Below, one piece after another: positions 5,853 to 5,910 of a stretch of DNA of 5,910 nucleotides; within the stretch, counting starts at the first letter, position 1; each line of letters begins with the position of its first letter. The DNA lies in NCBI GenBank assembly GCA_018302185.1, contig JAGVZX010000128.1, positions 1-5,910 on the forward strand, given 5' to 3'. Made by a program: the position numbers and the translations under genes. The stretch comes from Candidatus Woesearchaeota archaeon (GTDB lineage: Archaea; Nanobdellota; Nanobdellia; Woesearchaeales; UBA10200). The notes below the pieces were generated by a model. It did no database searches. It saw only the letters and a program-made list of their open reading frames with translations, and was not told the DNA's origin.

Positions 5853-5910
5853 ACAGGATATAAATCTGATACTAGGAGAGTACTCTCCTAGTATCAGATT
5901 TATATCCTGT
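5853..5910. repeat. Perfect 58-base palindrome at the window end
   Basis: The left arm (5853-5881) and right arm (5882-5910) are exact reverse complements over 29 bases each, with no loop. Symmetry runs to the last base of the window, so its true length may be greater. Each arm contains GGATATAAATC, TATA-like on both strands. It may be an assembly fold-back at a contig end, a real inverted repeat, or a hairpin replicon end. The sequence alone cannot decide. Confidence 0.95.

Noticed and set aside
5814..5858. CACAGG repeated about 38 bases apart (5814 and 5852), plus a five-base TAGAG/CTCTA stem
   Set aside because: Both are too short and imperfect to call an attachment site, CRISPR repeat or terminator.
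5782..5910. Possible tRNA or small RNA gene in the terminal non-coding stretch
   Set aside because: Some stem-like pieces are present, but no acceptor stem, anticodon arm or T-loop (GTTCRANYC) layout could be found on either strand.

Overview
The window looks like a piece of an AT-rich archaeal chromosome, most likely from a DPANN-type lineage such as Woesearchaeota or Pacearchaeota. The lineage is an inference. It rests on archaeal class III (type IV pilin-like) signal peptides on four consecutive proteins, TATA-like boxes a short distance before start codons, no clear Shine-Dalgarno sites, heavy use of ATA, AGA and AGG codons, and resemblance to pilin-like families I associate with those genomes. 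No marker gene is present to prove it.

All five genes lie on the + strand. Bases 3-2636 hold the 3' part (877 codons, open at the left edge) of a large cell-surface protein. In order it has Ig/FN3-like domains, an Asp-rich thrombospondin type 3-like calcium-binding region, one membrane helix, and a basic cytoplasmic tail of about 368 residues ending in degenerate repeats of about 17 residues. Four small to medium secreted or membrane proteins follow: 2727-3317 (196 aa), 3377-4591 (404 aa), 4682-5185 (167 aa) and 5227-5781 (184 aa). Each starts with a short basic leader, an archaeal prepilin-peptidase-like site ([KR][KR][GAS] followed by E, D or Q) and a hydrophobic helix. Their ectodomains differ, and each has an even number of cysteines (4, 10, 2, 6).

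The gaps between genes are 90, 59, 90 and 41 bases, and each holds a related AATATA element that may be a TATA box. The genes may therefore form a co-oriented cluster with several promoters rather than one tight operon. The likely theme is a set of minor pilin-like proteins plus a large adhesin-like protein that build or anchor a cell-surface structure. No assembly ATPase, platform protein or prepilin peptidase is in the window, so the role is inferred.

Bases 5782-5910 hold no gene. They contain a small GC-rich hairpin and a perfect 58-base palindrome with no loop (5853-5910) that ends exactly at the window edge. The palindrome is either a contig-end fold-back artefact or a real inverted repeat or hairpin end. 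It and the four-pilin cluster are the points most worth a second look.
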